Below, in pieces: positions 18,040-28,000 of a DNA stretch of 64,000 nt. Position 1 is the first letter of the stretch; the number at the start of each line of letters is the position of its first letter. Origin of the DNA: Amycolatopsis nigrescens CSC17Ta-90 (GTDB lineage: Bacteria > Actinomycetota > Actinomycetes > Mycobacteriales > Pseudonocardiaceae); NCBI RefSeq assembly GCF_000384315.1, contig NZ_ARVW01000001.1, positions 4,960,157 through 5,024,156 on the forward strand, given 5' to 3'. A program made the translations under genes and the position numbers. Under the pieces are notes generated by a model. The model did not search any database. It saw only the letters and a program-made list of their open reading frames with translations, and was not told the DNA's origin.

Positions 18040-18926
18040 AGCGCAAGCTGACCGCCCTGCTGGCCGCGCTGGCGTTGCTGGGCACCGCCTGCGGCAACCC
18101 GCTGGAGGGTGGAGCCGAGGGCGGGCCGACCGGCGAGATCATCATCGGCTCCTCGGATGTCGGGGAAAGCCTGCTGCTGGCGCAGATCTACGCCGGCGCG
18201 CTGCGCAAGGCCGGCGCGGAGAACGTCACCGTGCGTCCCCCGGTGGGCGGCCGCGAGGTGGTGGTCAAGGCGCTGCAGGACAAGTCGCTGTCCGTGGTGC
18301 CGGACTACAGCGGAAACCTGTTGCGCTACTTCGATAAGAACACCGAGGCGACCACGCCCGCGGACGTCTACGCGCAGCTGACGCGGAACCTTCCGGAGCG
18401 CTTCGAGGTGCTGGACCAGTCACCGGCCGAGGACAAGGACCTACTGGTGGTGCGCAAGGAACTGGCCGACTCCGGGGTGCGCACCTTCTCCGACCTCGGC
18501 GCGCGTTGCAAGGACCTGGTGTTCGGCGGGCCGGGGCAGTGGAGCGACCGGTGGAAGGACAAGATCAAGAACCTGTACGGCTGCGAGTTCAGGCAGATCA
18601 AGACCACCGATACCGGCGGTCCGGTGACCGTGGCCGCGTTGCGGGCCAACGAGATCCAGGTCGCCGATCTGTTCAGCACCTCGTCCTCGATCGCGGCGAA
18701 CGGGTTCGTGCCGCTGGTGGACGACAAGCAGATGTTCCCGGCGCAGAACATCGTGCCGCTGGTGGCCAAGGGCACCCTGTCCGAAGCCGAGGAGCAGGCG
18801 CTGAACCGGGTTTCCTCGTCGCTGACCACCGAGAAGCTGACCGAGCTGAACGTCGAGTTCACCGAGGAGAAGCGCAACCCGATGGACATCGCCGAGGATT
18901 TTCTCCGCTCCACTAACGACCGCTGA
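18036..18926 (+). CDS. Osmoprotectant-binding lipoprotein (OpuCC/ProX type)
   Basis: A 296-residue solute-binding lipoprotein. The signal peptide MKRKLTALLAALALLGTAC has lipobox L-G-T-A-C with Cys19 as the lipidated residue. The mature part contains IIIGSSDVGESLLLAQIYAGALRKAG, VVPDYSGNLLRYF (ligand-site Tyr region) and FGGPGQWSDRWKDKIKNLYG, as in quaternary-ammonium-binding proteins. Whether the ligand is glycine betaine, choline or carnitine cannot be told. It is the last gene of the operon; the 291 bases after it, up to the subtilase, contain a weak CCATTCG/CGAATGG stem near 18956-18988 and nothing else recognised. Confidence 0.9.
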   Translation: MKRKLTALLAALALLGTACGNPLEGGAEGGPTGEIIIGSSDVGESLLLAQIYAGALRKAGAENVTVRPPVGGREVVVKALQDKSLSVVPDYSGNLLRYFDKNTEATTPADVYAQLTRNLPERFEVLDQSPAEDKDLLVVRKELADSGVRTFSDLGARCKDLVFGGPGQWSDRWKDKIKNLYGCEFRQIKTTDTGGPVTVAALRANEIQVADLFSTSSSIAANGFVPLVDDKQMFPAQNIVPLVAKGTLSEAEEQALNRVSSSLTTEKLTELNVEFTEEKRNPMDIAEDFLRSTNDR

Positions 18927-19217
18927 CCTGGGGTTTCCGCTACTTTCGGCGGCGGCCATTCGAGTGGTCTGCGGGCTGTGGCGAATGGAGGCTTCCGCCC
19001 GGACGGTCACCATGAGTTCGGGTAACCGAATTTTCGTCTGACCAACAGGCGCAACGCGCACCGGTATTTCCGCCCGTTCGGCCGCATTCCGGTATGACGA
19101 ACGGGGCCCGCCCGATTTCCCTGTGGTTGAGCGGATCTACCGTTACGGCTGCCCGCGACTTACCCTCAGCGCAGCTTTCCGGTGACTCTTTCGCTGCTGG
19201 CATGGAGGAATGAAATC

Positions 19218-20771
19218 GTGCGGAAACCTCGGAGAAACAAGAACAGATCGATGGCCGGTCTCGGCGTGGCCGCGGCGGTGGCAGCACTGACCACCCTTGG
19301 CGGCGTCGGCACGGCGTCGGCGGAGGGCACCGTGCTCGGTGCCGGGCAGCCCGGCGCCATCAAGGACAGTTACATAGTCGCGCTGAAGGACGGTGCCACC
19401 GCCGACCAGGTCACCGGCCGTTCCGGTGGAGTGGTGCAGCGGGTGTTCTCGGCCGCCCTGCACGGCTACTCGGCGAAGATGACCGAGTCGCAGGCGCGCC
19501 GGGTGGCCGCAGATCCCGCGGTGGCCTACGTGGAGCAGAACGGTGTGCTGCGGGCCAGCACCGACCAGCTGAACCCGCCGTCCTGGGGGCAGGACCGGGT
19601 GGACCAGCGTGACCTTCCGCTGGACAGCAAGTACAGCTACAACAGCACGGCGTCGAATGTGACCGCGTACATCATCGACACCGGCATCCTCACCACGCAC
19701 ACCGATTTCGGCGGCAGGGCGTCCTCCGGCTACGACTTCGTGGACAACGACTCGAACGCGACCGACTGCAACGGCCACGGCACGCATGTGGCCGGCACTG
19801 TCGGCGGCACCGCGCACGGCCTCGCCAAGGAGGCCAAGCTGGTCGCCGTGCGCGTGCTCGACTGCGGTGGCTCCGGCAGCTACGAGGGCGTGATCGCCGG
19901 TATTGACTGGGTCACCCAGAACGCGGCCAAGCCTGCGGTGGCGAACATGAGCCTCGGCGGCGGCGCCTCCACCGCGGTGGACAACGCGGTGCGGCGCTCG
20001 ATCACGGCCGGGATCACCTACGGCCTCGCGGCGGGCAACGACAACGGCGCCAGCGCCTGCAACTCGTCGCCGGCGAGGACCCAGGAGGCGATCACGGTCG
20101 CGTCGACGACGAACACCGACGCACGTTCCAGCTTCTCGAACATCGGGACCTGTGTGGACATTTTCGCGCCGGGCAGCAGCATCAAGTCGGCGTGGATCGG
20201 CGGCAACAGCGCCACCAACACGATCAGCGGCACGTCGATGGCGACTCCGCACGTGGTCGGTGCGGCGGCGCTGTACCTGGCCGCGAACCCGTCCGCGACG
20301 CCGCAGCAGGTCCGCGACGCGCTGGTGAACAACGGCACCAAGAACAAGGTGACCAACCCCGGCAGCGGCTCGCCGAACGTGCTGCTCTACACCGGAACCG
20401 CGGGCAACGAGCCGGAGCCGACGCCGTGCGGCACGGTCAGCAACGCCGGTGTGCTGCCCATCCCGGACGCGGGCGAAGCGGTGACCAGCGGCGTGACCGT
20501 GGCCGGCTGTGCCCGCAGTGCCTCGGCCACCACCAAGGCCGAGGTGCACATCAAGCACACCTACCGCGGCGACCTGGTGATCGACCTGGTCGCGCCGGAC
20601 GGCACCGCATACCGGCTGCAGAACGCCAGCAGCGATTCGGCGGACAATGTGGACACCACCTATGAGGTGAACGCGTCCGGCGAGGCAGCCAACGGCACCT
20701 GGCTGCTGAAGGTGCAGGACGTCTACCGCGTGGACACCGGCAGCCTCACCAGCTGGTCCCTTACCGTCTGA
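19218..20771 (+). CDS. Secreted subtilisin-like serine protease (proteinase K type) with P-domain
   Basis: A 517-residue exported protease. In order: basic N-terminus and signal peptide to about ASAEG, inhibitor I9 propeptide ([16 protein letters not shown]...YVEQNG), S8 catalytic domain with Asp in AYIIDTGI, His in [13 protein letters not shown], oxyanion Asn in GLAAGNDN and Ser in [16 protein letters not shown], then a linker [10 protein letters not shown] and a C-terminal proprotein-convertase P-domain ([24 protein letters not shown]...[11 protein letters not shown]). GTG 19218 (MRKPRRNK) behind GGAGGAATG was preferred over an open extension to 19182. Cysteine pairs suggest disulfides in the mature enzyme. 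Confidence 0.92.
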   Translation: MRKPRRNKNRSMAGLGVAAAVAALTTLGGVGTASAEGTVLGAGQPGAIKDSYIVALKDGATADQVTGRSGGVVQRVFSAALHGYSAKMTESQARRVAADPAVAYVEQNGVLRASTDQLNPPSWGQDRVDQRDLPLDSKYSYNSTASNVTAYIIDTGILTTHTDFGGRASSGYDFVDNDSNATDCNGHGTHVAGTVGGTAHGLAKEAKLVAVRVLDCGGSGSYEGVIAGIDWVTQNAAKPAVANMSLGGGASTAVDNAVRRSITAGITYGLAAGNDNGASACNSSPARTQEAITVASTTNTDARSSFSNIGTCVDIFAPGSSIKSAWIGGNSATNTISGTSMATPHVVGAAALYLAANPSATPQQVRDALVNNGTKNKVTNPGSGSPNVLLYTGTAGNEPEPTPCGTVSNAGVLPIPDAGEAVTSGVTVAGCARSASATTKAEVHIKHTYRGDLVIDLVAPDGTAYRLQNASSDSADNVDTTYEVNASGEAANGTWLLKVQDVYRVDTGSLTSWSLTV

Positions 20772-20778
20772 CTTCGTC

Positions 20779-20827
20779 CGTGAAGGGCACCTTGCCTACC
20801 TTCAAGGTAGGGAAGGTGCCCTTCACG
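20779..20827. terminator. Family D palindrome, copy D1 (nested stems)
   Basis: Outer arms CGTGAAGGGCACCTT and AAGGTGCCCTTCACG, inner stem CCTACCTT with AAGGTAGG. Seven bases after the subtilase stop, between converging genes. Confidence 0.8.
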
Positions 20828-20838
20828 ACGTGTGCGGT

Positions 20839-21582
20839 TCAGGCGAGCGAGTGCAGTTTCTCCAGCAGGTTCTGCCGCGAGCCGGGCAGGCAGTGGATGG
20901 TCGCCGGCGCGCCGGGGCGCTCGGTCTGGAAGGTCAGCACCCGGCCGCGGCCGGTGAGGTCCAGCACCGTCAGCGGCGCGCTGCGCCGGTCGCCGGTGGC
21001 GGCGTAGAACTGGTGCGAGCCGGAGCGCTTTGCCGACATCAGGTTGCGGATCTGCTCGGCCGGGTCCGGGCGGCCGTACCCCGTCGGCTGGTTGAAGTCG
21101 AAGGTCTCGGACCGCTTCCGCTGCGGTGAGTAGCTCGACTTCTCGATGGTGACCGGGTTGAACGCGGCGGGCGGGAAGCCGGGCAGTGCGTCCACAAGGG
21201 ACTCGGCGGCGCGGTCCGGCGGGATCGGGTCGATCCGGAGCACCTTGTCGTCGCGCAGCAGCCGGGCCGCCTGCTGTTCGTGCACGGAGACCAGGATGCC
21301 ACCGGTCTCGCCGGTCTCGATGTTGCCGGCCCAGCCGGTGAACCGGCGGCCGCCCTTGGCCAGCACGGCGATGGTGTCGCGGAACTCCCTGGTCAGCATC
21401 CCGCCCGCGGCGAGGCCGAGGTTGGTGAGCACGTCCAGCACCTTGTCCTCGAGCTGCCGCTTGGTCTCCGGCTGCAGGTACAGGTCGTTCATGCCGATGA
21501 CCGCGGGCGGTCGGCCGTGGCCTTCCCATTCCCAGGCGGTCAGGAAGGCGAGCTTCGGTACCAGGATCGTTCGCTGATGCAC
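20839..21582 (-). CDS. ESX secretion-associated protein, EspG family
   Basis: A 247-residue cytoplasmic protein of the EspG family, chaperones that bind PPE-type substrates before export through type VII (ESX) systems. The central GGRRFTGWAGNIETGETGGILVSVHEQQAARLLRDDKVLRIDPI and the C-terminal GSHQFYAATGDRRSAPLTVLDLTGRGRVLTF are typical of the family in Pseudonocardiaceae. It starts at GTG 21580-21582 (MHQRTILVPK). It is the last gene of a minus-strand cluster with the PPE-like, DUF3558 and small WXG-like genes. No ESX core gene (EccB, EccC, EccD, MycP) is in the window, so it must serve a system encoded elsewhere. Confidence 0.83.
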   Translation of the reverse strand: MHQRTILVPKLAFLTAWEWEGHGRPPAVIGMNDLYLQPETKRQLEDKVLDVLTNLGLAAGGMLTREFRDTIAVLAKGGRRFTGWAGNIETGETGGILVSVHEQQAARLLRDDKVLRIDPIPPDRAAESLVDALPGFPPAAFNPVTIEKSSYSPQRKRSETFDFNQPTGYGRPDPAEQIRNLMSAKRSGSHQFYAATGDRRSAPLTVLDLTGRGRVLTFQTERPGAPATIHCLPGSRQNLLEKLHSLA

Positions 21583-21606
21583 TGCGGTGTCCCTTGCGTC
21601 TGGCGG

Positions 21607-23013
21607 CTATTCGCCGATGACCGGCGGCACGGTCTTCTCGTCGGAACCGAAGACGCTGTCCGGGTCGGCTTCGGTGAGGTACGACGCGCGCTGGTGCTCC
21701 TCGTCGTCGCCGCCCTGGCCCTTGCCGGCTCCACCGCCCATACCGCCCATGCCGCTCATGCCACCGGCGCCACGGCCACCGGCCGCACCGGCCGCAGCCG
21801 CTCCACCCGGGCCGGCGCCACCGGGACCGCCGAGCATGCCAGCGCCGGTCGCCCGGCCCGCGCCACTGAGGCCGCTGCCGGAGCCACTGCCCCCGCCGGC
21901 CCCACCGGCCGGGATGCCGCCGCCGCTGCCGCCTGGCCCGAAGCCCCCGGCGCCGAACGCCCCGATCCCACCGGAGCCGCCGGGCCCGAACCCGCCGGTG
22001 CCGACGTTGGTGCCACCCGGCCCGAACGTGCTGGGCTGATACCCCGGGTAGTTCGGGTTGCTCCCCGGCGGCGTCCAGCCCGCCGAGCGGGTCTGGTCGT
22101 TGTGCAGCCCGGTTCCGATCCCGGTGCCGACCGTCTGCGGGTCCTGCGGCCGGTCGAGCCCGACCGGGATCTGCGGCTTCGATGTCTGCTGTCCCGGCTG
22201 GTCGCCCCGCTGGTTCACCGAGATCGGCGTCTGCGGCTTCTTCCCGCCGATCTCCGGCGGCGGCTGGTGCGGCGGCGGCTTCGGTGGCGGCGGCTCGACC
22301 TTGTCGTCGATCTTGAAGTCGCTCACACCGCCCTCGCCGAGCTGCCCGTAGTCGATCGTCATCCGGGGCTGGTTCGTGCTGGTCTGCTGGGCGTAGGTGT
22401 TGTAGCGCTCGAGGTTCTCGTTGACCTTCTGGTTGCGCTCGTTGATCTTGTCCTCGGTGTCGGTGTCCCAGGGCGTCGCCGAGTCCCAGAAGTCCTTCTC
22501 CGGCGCCTCGTTGCTGACGTCGGTGTGCATCGCCCCTTTGAGCGTGTTGAACTGGTCGATCTGCTCCTGCACGATGCCCGAGTTGCTTTTCAGCGTCGCC
22601 GACGCCGAAGCCGCCGTGGTCGCCAGCGGCTCGATCTGCTGCCTCGCCACGTCCGCCGACTTACCCGTCCACGCCGACTCGAGGTCGGTCATCATCTGCC
22701 GACTGTCCGCCTCGATCGTGGCCTGCTCGTCGGTCTGCGCGACGCCCACGTCCTTGGCCCGCTGCAGCGTGCCGGTGCCCGGGCCCTCTTGGATCTGTTT
22801 CACCAGGTCACCAGGACCGACGCCGCCCTTGTGAAGTTCGCCTTCGCCGCCCCCGAAGAGGTTTCCGACCAGACCGCCGACCAGTCCACCGACCGGCCCG
22901 GCGATCATCGTGCCGATCCCTGCCGGGCTGGTGACCACGTCCTCCAAGACGCCAACCGCACCGCTGACAGTCTTTTTGACCCCTTCGCCGAGGTCCTCCA
23001 GCCATCCCCACAT
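21607..23013 (-). CDS. PPE-like ESX substrate with proline- and glycine-rich C-terminus
   Basis: A 468-residue protein. Residues about 75-200 are helical with a W-x-G turn (LESAWTGKSADVARQQIEPL), compatible with a WXG100/PPE-type four-helix bundle. Residues about 235-300 are Pro-, Lys- and Gln-rich, and about 300-445 is a low-complexity Gly-rich stretch with repeated FGPGG/GGFGPGGSGG units, ending in an acidic YLTEADPDSVFG...PPVIGE tail. The N-terminus has a Gly-rich segment (AGPVGGLVGGLVGNLFGGGEGE). This layout suits an exported PPE-like substrate of the adjacent EspG-like protein; the name of the family is inference. Confidence 0.68.
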   Translation of the reverse strand: MWGWLEDLGEGVKKTVSGAVGVLEDVVTSPAGIGTMIAGPVGGLVGGLVGNLFGGGEGELHKGGVGPGDLVKQIQEGPGTGTLQRAKDVGVAQTDEQATIEADSRQMMTDLESAWTGKSADVARQQIEPLATTAASASATLKSNSGIVQEQIDQFNTLKGAMHTDVSNEAPEKDFWDSATPWDTDTEDKINERNQKVNENLERYNTYAQQTSTNQPRMTIDYGQLGEGGVSDFKIDDKVEPPPPKPPPHQPPPEIGGKKPQTPISVNQRGDQPGQQTSKPQIPVGLDRPQDPQTVGTGIGTGLHNDQTRSAGWTPPGSNPNYPGYQPSTFGPGGTNVGTGGFGPGGSGGIGAFGAGGFGPGGSGGGIPAGGAGGGSGSGSGLSGAGRATGAGMLGGPGGAGPGGAAAAGAAGGRGAGGMSGMGGMGGGAGKGQGGDDEEHQRASYLTEADPDSVFGSDEKTVPPVIGE

Positions 23014-23014
23014 G

Positions 23015-23650
23015 TCAGGCCCTGCCCTTGATGTTCGTCAGCACTCGATCAGCTACATCTCGACCAGCGGTACAGGGGTCGACTCCCTTGTTGCGTGCGC
23101 CGTCGCCGAGGGTCATGGCCACTGAGAAGGCAAGGTCGTCACTGATGCCGACTACGACCTGACAGCCGCTTGCGCGACTGCCTTCCGCGCCCGCGGGCAG
23201 GTAGCCAACGGCCGGATAACCTTGGATGGCGGCCAGTTCTTCCCAGCGCGCAGCCCTGGGTTTGACGTTCTGGTAGGCCGGGCCCAAGCCACCCTTGGCC
23301 TTGATTTGGTAAAAGACCGTGAAGCCGGCTCCGCTTCCCTGGGCATCTGACCAATAACACTTGGGGCCTAGCTCGTTTTCTCCCGGTTGGCCCGCCGCTG
23401 ATGTCCCGATGAACTCGTTGACGTCCGCGGCGGTGAGCGCTGTGTCGCAAGGTGCGCCGTTGAGTACCGTTGCCGGCAGTGGTTCTTTGACCTTCGGCGC
23501 GCCGTTTGCCGGTGCGCTGTTGCTGGGAGTGCTCGCGGTGCCCGTAGTTTCAGGAATAGGCGTTCCGCCCACGTTCCCTTCCGAACATCCGGTGAGCACG
23601 GTGCCGACTAATGCGAGGCCCACCACGATCGGCGTGCGGTAGCGGGTCAC
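23015..23650 (-). CDS. DUF3558 lipoprotein
   Basis: A 211-residue predicted lipoprotein: signal peptide with lipobox L-T-G-C (Cys22), a Ser/Pro/Thr-rich linker, then the DUF3558 domain with a paired PCDTALTAADVNEFIG and KCYWSDAQGSGAGFTVFYQIKAKGG, closing with VDPCTAGRDVADRVLTNIKG. The function of DUF3558 is unknown; it is common in actinobacteria and often found with ESX accessory genes. Its start overlaps the stop of the small WXG-like gene by four bases, and the PPE-like gene begins two bases downstream of its stop, so these genes are one operon. Confidence 0.82.
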   Translation of the reverse strand: MTRYRTPIVVGLALVGTVLTGCSEGNVGGTPIPETTGTASTPSNSAPANGAPKVKEPLPATVLNGAPCDTALTAADVNEFIGTSAAGQPGENELGPKCYWSDAQGSGAGFTVFYQIKAKGGLGPAYQNVKPRAARWEELAAIQGYPAVGYLPAGAEGSRASGCQVVVGISDDLAFSVAMTLGDGARNKGVDPCTAGRDVADRVLTNIKGRA

Positions 23651-24117
23651 GAGTACTTCCCTCCGGCCTTTTGGGCGTCGTTGGCTGCCTGATGATCGGA
23701 CTCGGTGACGATGCCGAGTGCCGAGCTGAGTTTTTCGATCAACTGGGTGTAGCGGTTGTATTGCACTTGAAGGTGACCGAGGTAGAACTCGCCAACCTGG
23801 TTTGCTCCGCCTGGGCCCGTGGTGAATTGTGTGCTGGCTTGGTCATTCCCTGGCGGCTGGCTTTGCGCGATTGCCCAAGCGTCCTGCTGTTGGCGCTGTA
23901 TCAGGTCGCGGGTGGTCTTGGCCTTGGTGAGCATGGCGGTCATCTCGTCGCGGCTCATGGCGAAGCCGCCATCGCCGCCGCCGGGTGCGCCACCGCCGCC
24001 GGCGGCGCCGGCTACCGAGCCTGCGGCCTTGCCGATGGACTGCGCGCTGTCGGAGACGAAGAAACCAATGCCATCGAGGAAGCTGGTCCCGTCATCGATC
24101 GGCTTCATGGTCGACAT
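23647..24117 (-). CDS. Small helical protein, ESX-associated (function unknown)
   Basis: A 156-residue protein opening the EspG-PPE-DUF3558 operon. The N-terminal 50 residues contain an amphipathic stretch and a Gly/Ala-rich AGSVAGAAGGGGAPGGGDGG, and the rest is predicted helical (MTAMLTKAKTTRDLIQRQQQ...FYLGHLQVQYNRYTQLIEKLSSALG), like a WXG100-size partner although no clear WXG is visible. ATG 24115-24117 (MSTMKPIDD) with AAGGGCGAG upstream was preferred over an upstream in-frame start. A role as partner of the PPE-like protein is inferred from neighbourhood only. Confidence 0.6.
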   Translation of the reverse strand: MSTMKPIDDGTSFLDGIGFFVSDSAQSIGKAAGSVAGAAGGGGAPGGGDGGFAMSRDEMTAMLTKAKTTRDLIQRQQQDAWAIAQSQPPGNDQASTQFTTGPGGANQVGEFYLGHLQVQYNRYTQLIEKLSSALGIVTESDHQAANDAQKAGGKYS

Positions 24118-24413
24118 CTCGCCCTTACCCCCGTATGTCACGGCCAATGCAACGTACTGAGGATAGTAGGTCGATCATCCGCAGGGGGTGCGATTGGGAG
24201 AACTGCACCCCAGTTGAGGTGCGAGGCCGGCATGACGGTCGGTGATTCGGACATATCCGGCGCTGCTGCTGAGAGTTGAGGGGGCGCGTGGGCATGGCGG
24301 TTGTCATGTGACTTAGGGGCGAGGACTCACGGAAGATAGTGGAATGGTCACATACTGAAGGTGTAAGACGAAAGTCTGTGCCGGGGTGCGGGAAGGGCTG
24401 GCAATCTGGGGGT

Positions 24414-24737
24414 ATGGGTGACGGGTACGGGGACCAGTTGCGGAGGGCAGCGGCGGCTGCGCTGGACCTGGAGGAGCGGCAGGTCAGGCTGGCGGAGACG
24501 CTGGAGCAGCTGGCCGGTCTCGGGGTGGAGGTCGGGTCGATCCGGGACCAGGCCGAGCGGGGAAAGCGTTTCATGCAGCAGCTTGGCGCGATTCATGCGG
24601 CGCAAGCGCTTGCGTATGACGCATTGATGGCGGCCGGCGGGCCGGAGAACTCGCGGGCGTATGTGGAGTACGAGGCGGCGACGAAGCGTAATACCGAACT
24701 GCTGCCGAGAGGGCTGGAGATCGAAGGCGCTTGGTGA
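24414..24737 (+). CDS. Hypothetical helical protein (107 residues)
   Basis: Not recognised. The protein is Ala- and Glu-rich and predicted helical/coiled-coil throughout (LRRAAAAALDLEERQVRLAETLEQLAGLG...IRDQAERGKRFMQQLGAIHAAQALAYDALMAAGG). It has no signal peptide or membrane segment. ATG 24414 has CTGGGGG upstream; the frame is open further upstream to 24339 with less convincing composition. It is divergent from the ESX-associated operon across about 296 bases in which no other gene is seen, and could be an accessory of that module, but there is no direct evidence. Confidence 0.55.
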   Translation: MGDGYGDQLRRAAAAALDLEERQVRLAETLEQLAGLGVEVGSIRDQAERGKRFMQQLGAIHAAQALAYDALMAAGGPENSRAYVEYEAATKRNTELLPRGLEIEGAW

Positions 24738-24757
24738 CGGGGGCTAGGCCGGTCCGG

Positions 24758-24931
24758 TCAGTTGCGGGCCTTGGTGAGGAAGGTGCGTCACTGGGCGGGG
24801 GTGAAGGCGAGGCTGCCGGCGGGGCGGTTCTTGGTGTCGCAGACGTGAACCGTGGTGGGGGTTCGGGCGACTTCGACGCAGTTGCCTGCGGCTGTGGGTT
24901 CGTTTCGGTCATGGGATCCAAATTAGACCGG
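24758..24931 (-). pseudogene. DUF397 gene remnant with TGG-to-TGA nonsense change and no start
   Basis: The minus-strand frame reads GNCVEVARTPTTVHVCDTKN, then RPAGSLAFTPAQ, a TGA (24788-24790), and RTFLTKARN with a second stop at 24758-24760. Functional DUF397 proteins read FTPAxWxxFLxxxR here, so the first TGA replaces the conserved Trp codon. Upstream an in-frame TAA (24932-24934) leaves no start codon, and the usual N-terminal WRKSSYS segment is missing. DUF397 proteins normally pair with XRE-type regulators; none is adjacent. This is a double-broken relic. Confidence 0.75.
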
Positions 24932-25017
24932 GCCGCCCCGGCGGTTCGGCGTTAAACAGCCAGTCTTATAACCAAAAGGGCGTTGCGTTCACCGAGTTCG
25001 CCAGGCTGATCGACGGG

Positions 25018-25061
25018 TCGTGAGTGGAAAGTGTTGCCGGAGCAACACTTTCCACTCACGA
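25018..25061. terminator. Family C palindrome, copy C1, after kgd
   Basis: Perfect 20-bp stem built on CGTGAGTGGAAAGTGTTGC and its complement with a four-base loop, ending three bases before the kgd stop codon. Closely related to C2 at 52528-52573. Confidence 0.82.
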
Positions 25062-25064
25062 GCG

Positions 25065-28000
25065 TCAGCTGAAGGCCTTGGTGATGATCGCCTTCTGCTC
25101 CACCTCGTGCACCTTGGACGAACCGGCCGAGGGAGCGGCCATCGGGCGGCGGGCGACCACCTGGAGGCGGCCGAGTGCGTCCGGGAACTTGCGGGGCAGG
25201 TTCAGCCCGAAGAACGGCCAGGCACCCTGGTTCTCCGGCTCCTCCTGCACCCACATCACCTCCTTGGAGTTCGGGTAGCGCTCCAGTGCGGCCAGCAGCT
25301 TCTTCTTCGGCAGCGGGTAGTACTGCTCGATCCGGACGATCGCGATGTCGTCGATCTCCTGCTTCGCCCGCTCGGCGACCAGCTCCCAGTACATCTTCCC
25401 GGAGGTCAGCAGCACCTTCCTGGCCTTGGCCGGGTCCACGTCCGCGTCGTCGATCACCGAGAGGAACTTCGACTGGTCGGTGAACTCCGCGACCTCCGAC
25501 TTGACCGCCTTGTCGCGCAGCAGCCGCTTGGGGGTGAACACCACCAGCGGGCGGTTCACCCCGTCCAGCGCGTGCCGGCGCAGCAGGTGGAAGTAGTTCG
25601 CCGGGGTGGACGGCACCGACACGGTCATCGAACCCTCGGCGCACAGCTGCAGGAACCGCTCGATCCGGCCCGAAGTGTGGTCCGGGCCCTGGCCCTCGTG
25701 GCCGTGCGGCAGCAGCAGCACGACGTCGGAGAGCTGGCCCCACTTGGCCTCACCGGAGGAGATGTACTCGTCGATCACGGTCTGCGCGCCGTTGACGAAG
25801 TCACCGAACTGCGCTTCCCACATCACCAGCGCGTCCGAGTTCGCCACCGAGTAGCCGTACTCGAAACCGACCGCCGCGTACTCGGACAGCGCCGAGTCGT
25901 AGACCATCACGCGGCCCTGCTCGTCCGCCAGGTTCTGCAGCGGCGAGTACTCCTGGCCGGTCTTGCGGTCGATCAGCACCGAGTGCCGCTGGGTGAACGT
26001 GCCGCGCCGCGAGTCCTGGCCGGACAGCCGCACCAGCTTGCCTTCGATGGCCAGCGAACCGAACGCCAGCAGCTCGCCGAACGCCCAGTCGATGCCGCCT
26101 TCGCGGGACATCTTGTGCCGCCGCTCCATCACCGGCTTGACCCGCGGGTGCGGGCTGAAGCCCTCCGGCACGTTGATGAACGCGTCGCCGATCCGCTCCA
26201 CGACCTCGCGGGAGACCGCCGTCGGCACCTTCGCCGGCACCTGCTGCTCCTCCTCGACCGAGGGGCTGGCCTTCGCCGGGTGCTTCTCCAGCTCGCGAAC
26301 CTCGTTGAAGACGTGCTCGAGCTGGCTGGAGAAGTCGCGCAGCGCGGCTTCCGCCTCGTCCACCGAGATGTCACCGCGGCCGATCAGCGATTCGGTGTAG
26401 GTCTTCCGGACCGAGCGCTTGGTGTCGATGATGTCGTACATCGCGGGCTGGGTCATCGAGGGGTCGTCGCCCTCGTTGTGGCCGCGGCGCCGGTAGCAGA
26501 TCATGTCGATCACGACGTCCTTGTTGAACGCCTGCCGGTAGTCCATGGCCAGCTTGGCAACCCAGTGCGCGGCCTCCGGGTCGTCACCGTTCACGTGGAA
26601 GACCGGCGCCGCGATCATCTTGGCCACGTCGGTGGCGTACTGCGACGAGCGCGAGTTCTCCGGCGCGGTGGTGAAGCCGACCTGGTTGTTGACGATCAGG
26701 TGCACGGTGCCGCCGGTGCGGTACCCGCGCAGCAGGGCGAGGTTCAGCGTCTCGGCCACCACGCCCTGGCCGGCGAACGCGGCGTCGCCGTGCAGCAGCA
26801 CGGGCAGCACGGTGAACCCCTCGCCGCCCTTGTCCAGCAGGTCCTGCTTGGCCCGGACGATGCCTTCCAGGATCGGGTCGACGGTCTCCAGGTGCGACGG
26901 GTTCGCGGTCAGCGACACCTTCGTCTCGCCGTCGCCGAACATCCGGAAGTACTTGCCCTCGGCACCGAGGTGGTACTTCACGTCACCGGAACCGTGCGCC
27001 TGGCCGGGGTCGAGGTTGCCCTCGAACTCCTGGAAGATCTGCGAGATCGGCTTGCCGACGATGTTGGCCAGCACGTTCAGCCTGCCCCGGTGCGGCATGC
27101 CGATGACGACCTCGTCCAGCTCGTACTCGGCGGCCTTGTCCAGCACGGTGTCCAGCAGCGGGATGGTGGTCTCGCCGCCTTCCAGGGAGAACCGCTTCTG
27201 CCCGACGTACTTGGTCTGCAGGAAGGTCTCGAAGGCTTCGGCCGCGTTCAGCTTGGACAGGATGTACTTCTGGACCGACGCTTCCGGCTTCTCGTGCGGC
27301 ACCTCCACCCTGTCCTGGATCCATCGGCGCTCGTCCGGGTCCAGGATGTGGGTGTACTCGATGCCGACCGTGCGGCAGTAGGAGTTGCGCAGCACGCCGA
27401 GGATGTCGCGCAGCTTCATCCGCTCCTGGCCGGCGAACCCGCCGACCGGGAACTCGCGGTCGAGGTCCCACAGGGTCAGCCCGTGCGAGCGGACGTCCAG
27501 GTCCTCGTGCCGGCGCTGCCGGTAGTTCAGCGGGTCGGTGTCGGCCATCAGGTGGCCGCGCATCCGGAACGCGTCGATCAGCTCGATCACCCGCGCGGTC
27601 TTGGCGACCGGGCCTTCGGGGATGTCCTCGACCCAGCGGATCGGCTCGTACGGCAGCCGCAGCGAGGTGAAGACGTCGTCGTAGAAGCGGTCTTCGCCGA
27701 GCAGCAGCTCGTGGATGCGCTTGAGGAACTCGCCCGACTCGGCGCCCTGGATGATCCGGTGGTCGTAGGTCGAGGTGAGCGTCATGATCTTGCTCACGCC
27801 CAGCTCGACCAGGGTGCTTTCGCTGGTGCCCTCGAAGTGCGCCGGGTACTGCATGGCGCCGACGCCGATGATCGCGCCCTGGCCGGCCTGCAGCCGCGGC
27901 ACCGAGTGGTTGGTGCCGATGCCGCCGGGGTTGGTCAGCGAGATGGTGGTGCCGGCGAAGTCGTCCGCGGTCAGCTTGTTGTTGCGGGCCTTCTTGACGA

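Noticed and set aside
24571..24921. Proline- and serine-rich minus-strand open frame starting ATG at 24921
   Set aside because: It is a shifted frame over the DUF397 relic and continues antisense to the 107-residue gene; composition and phase argue against it.
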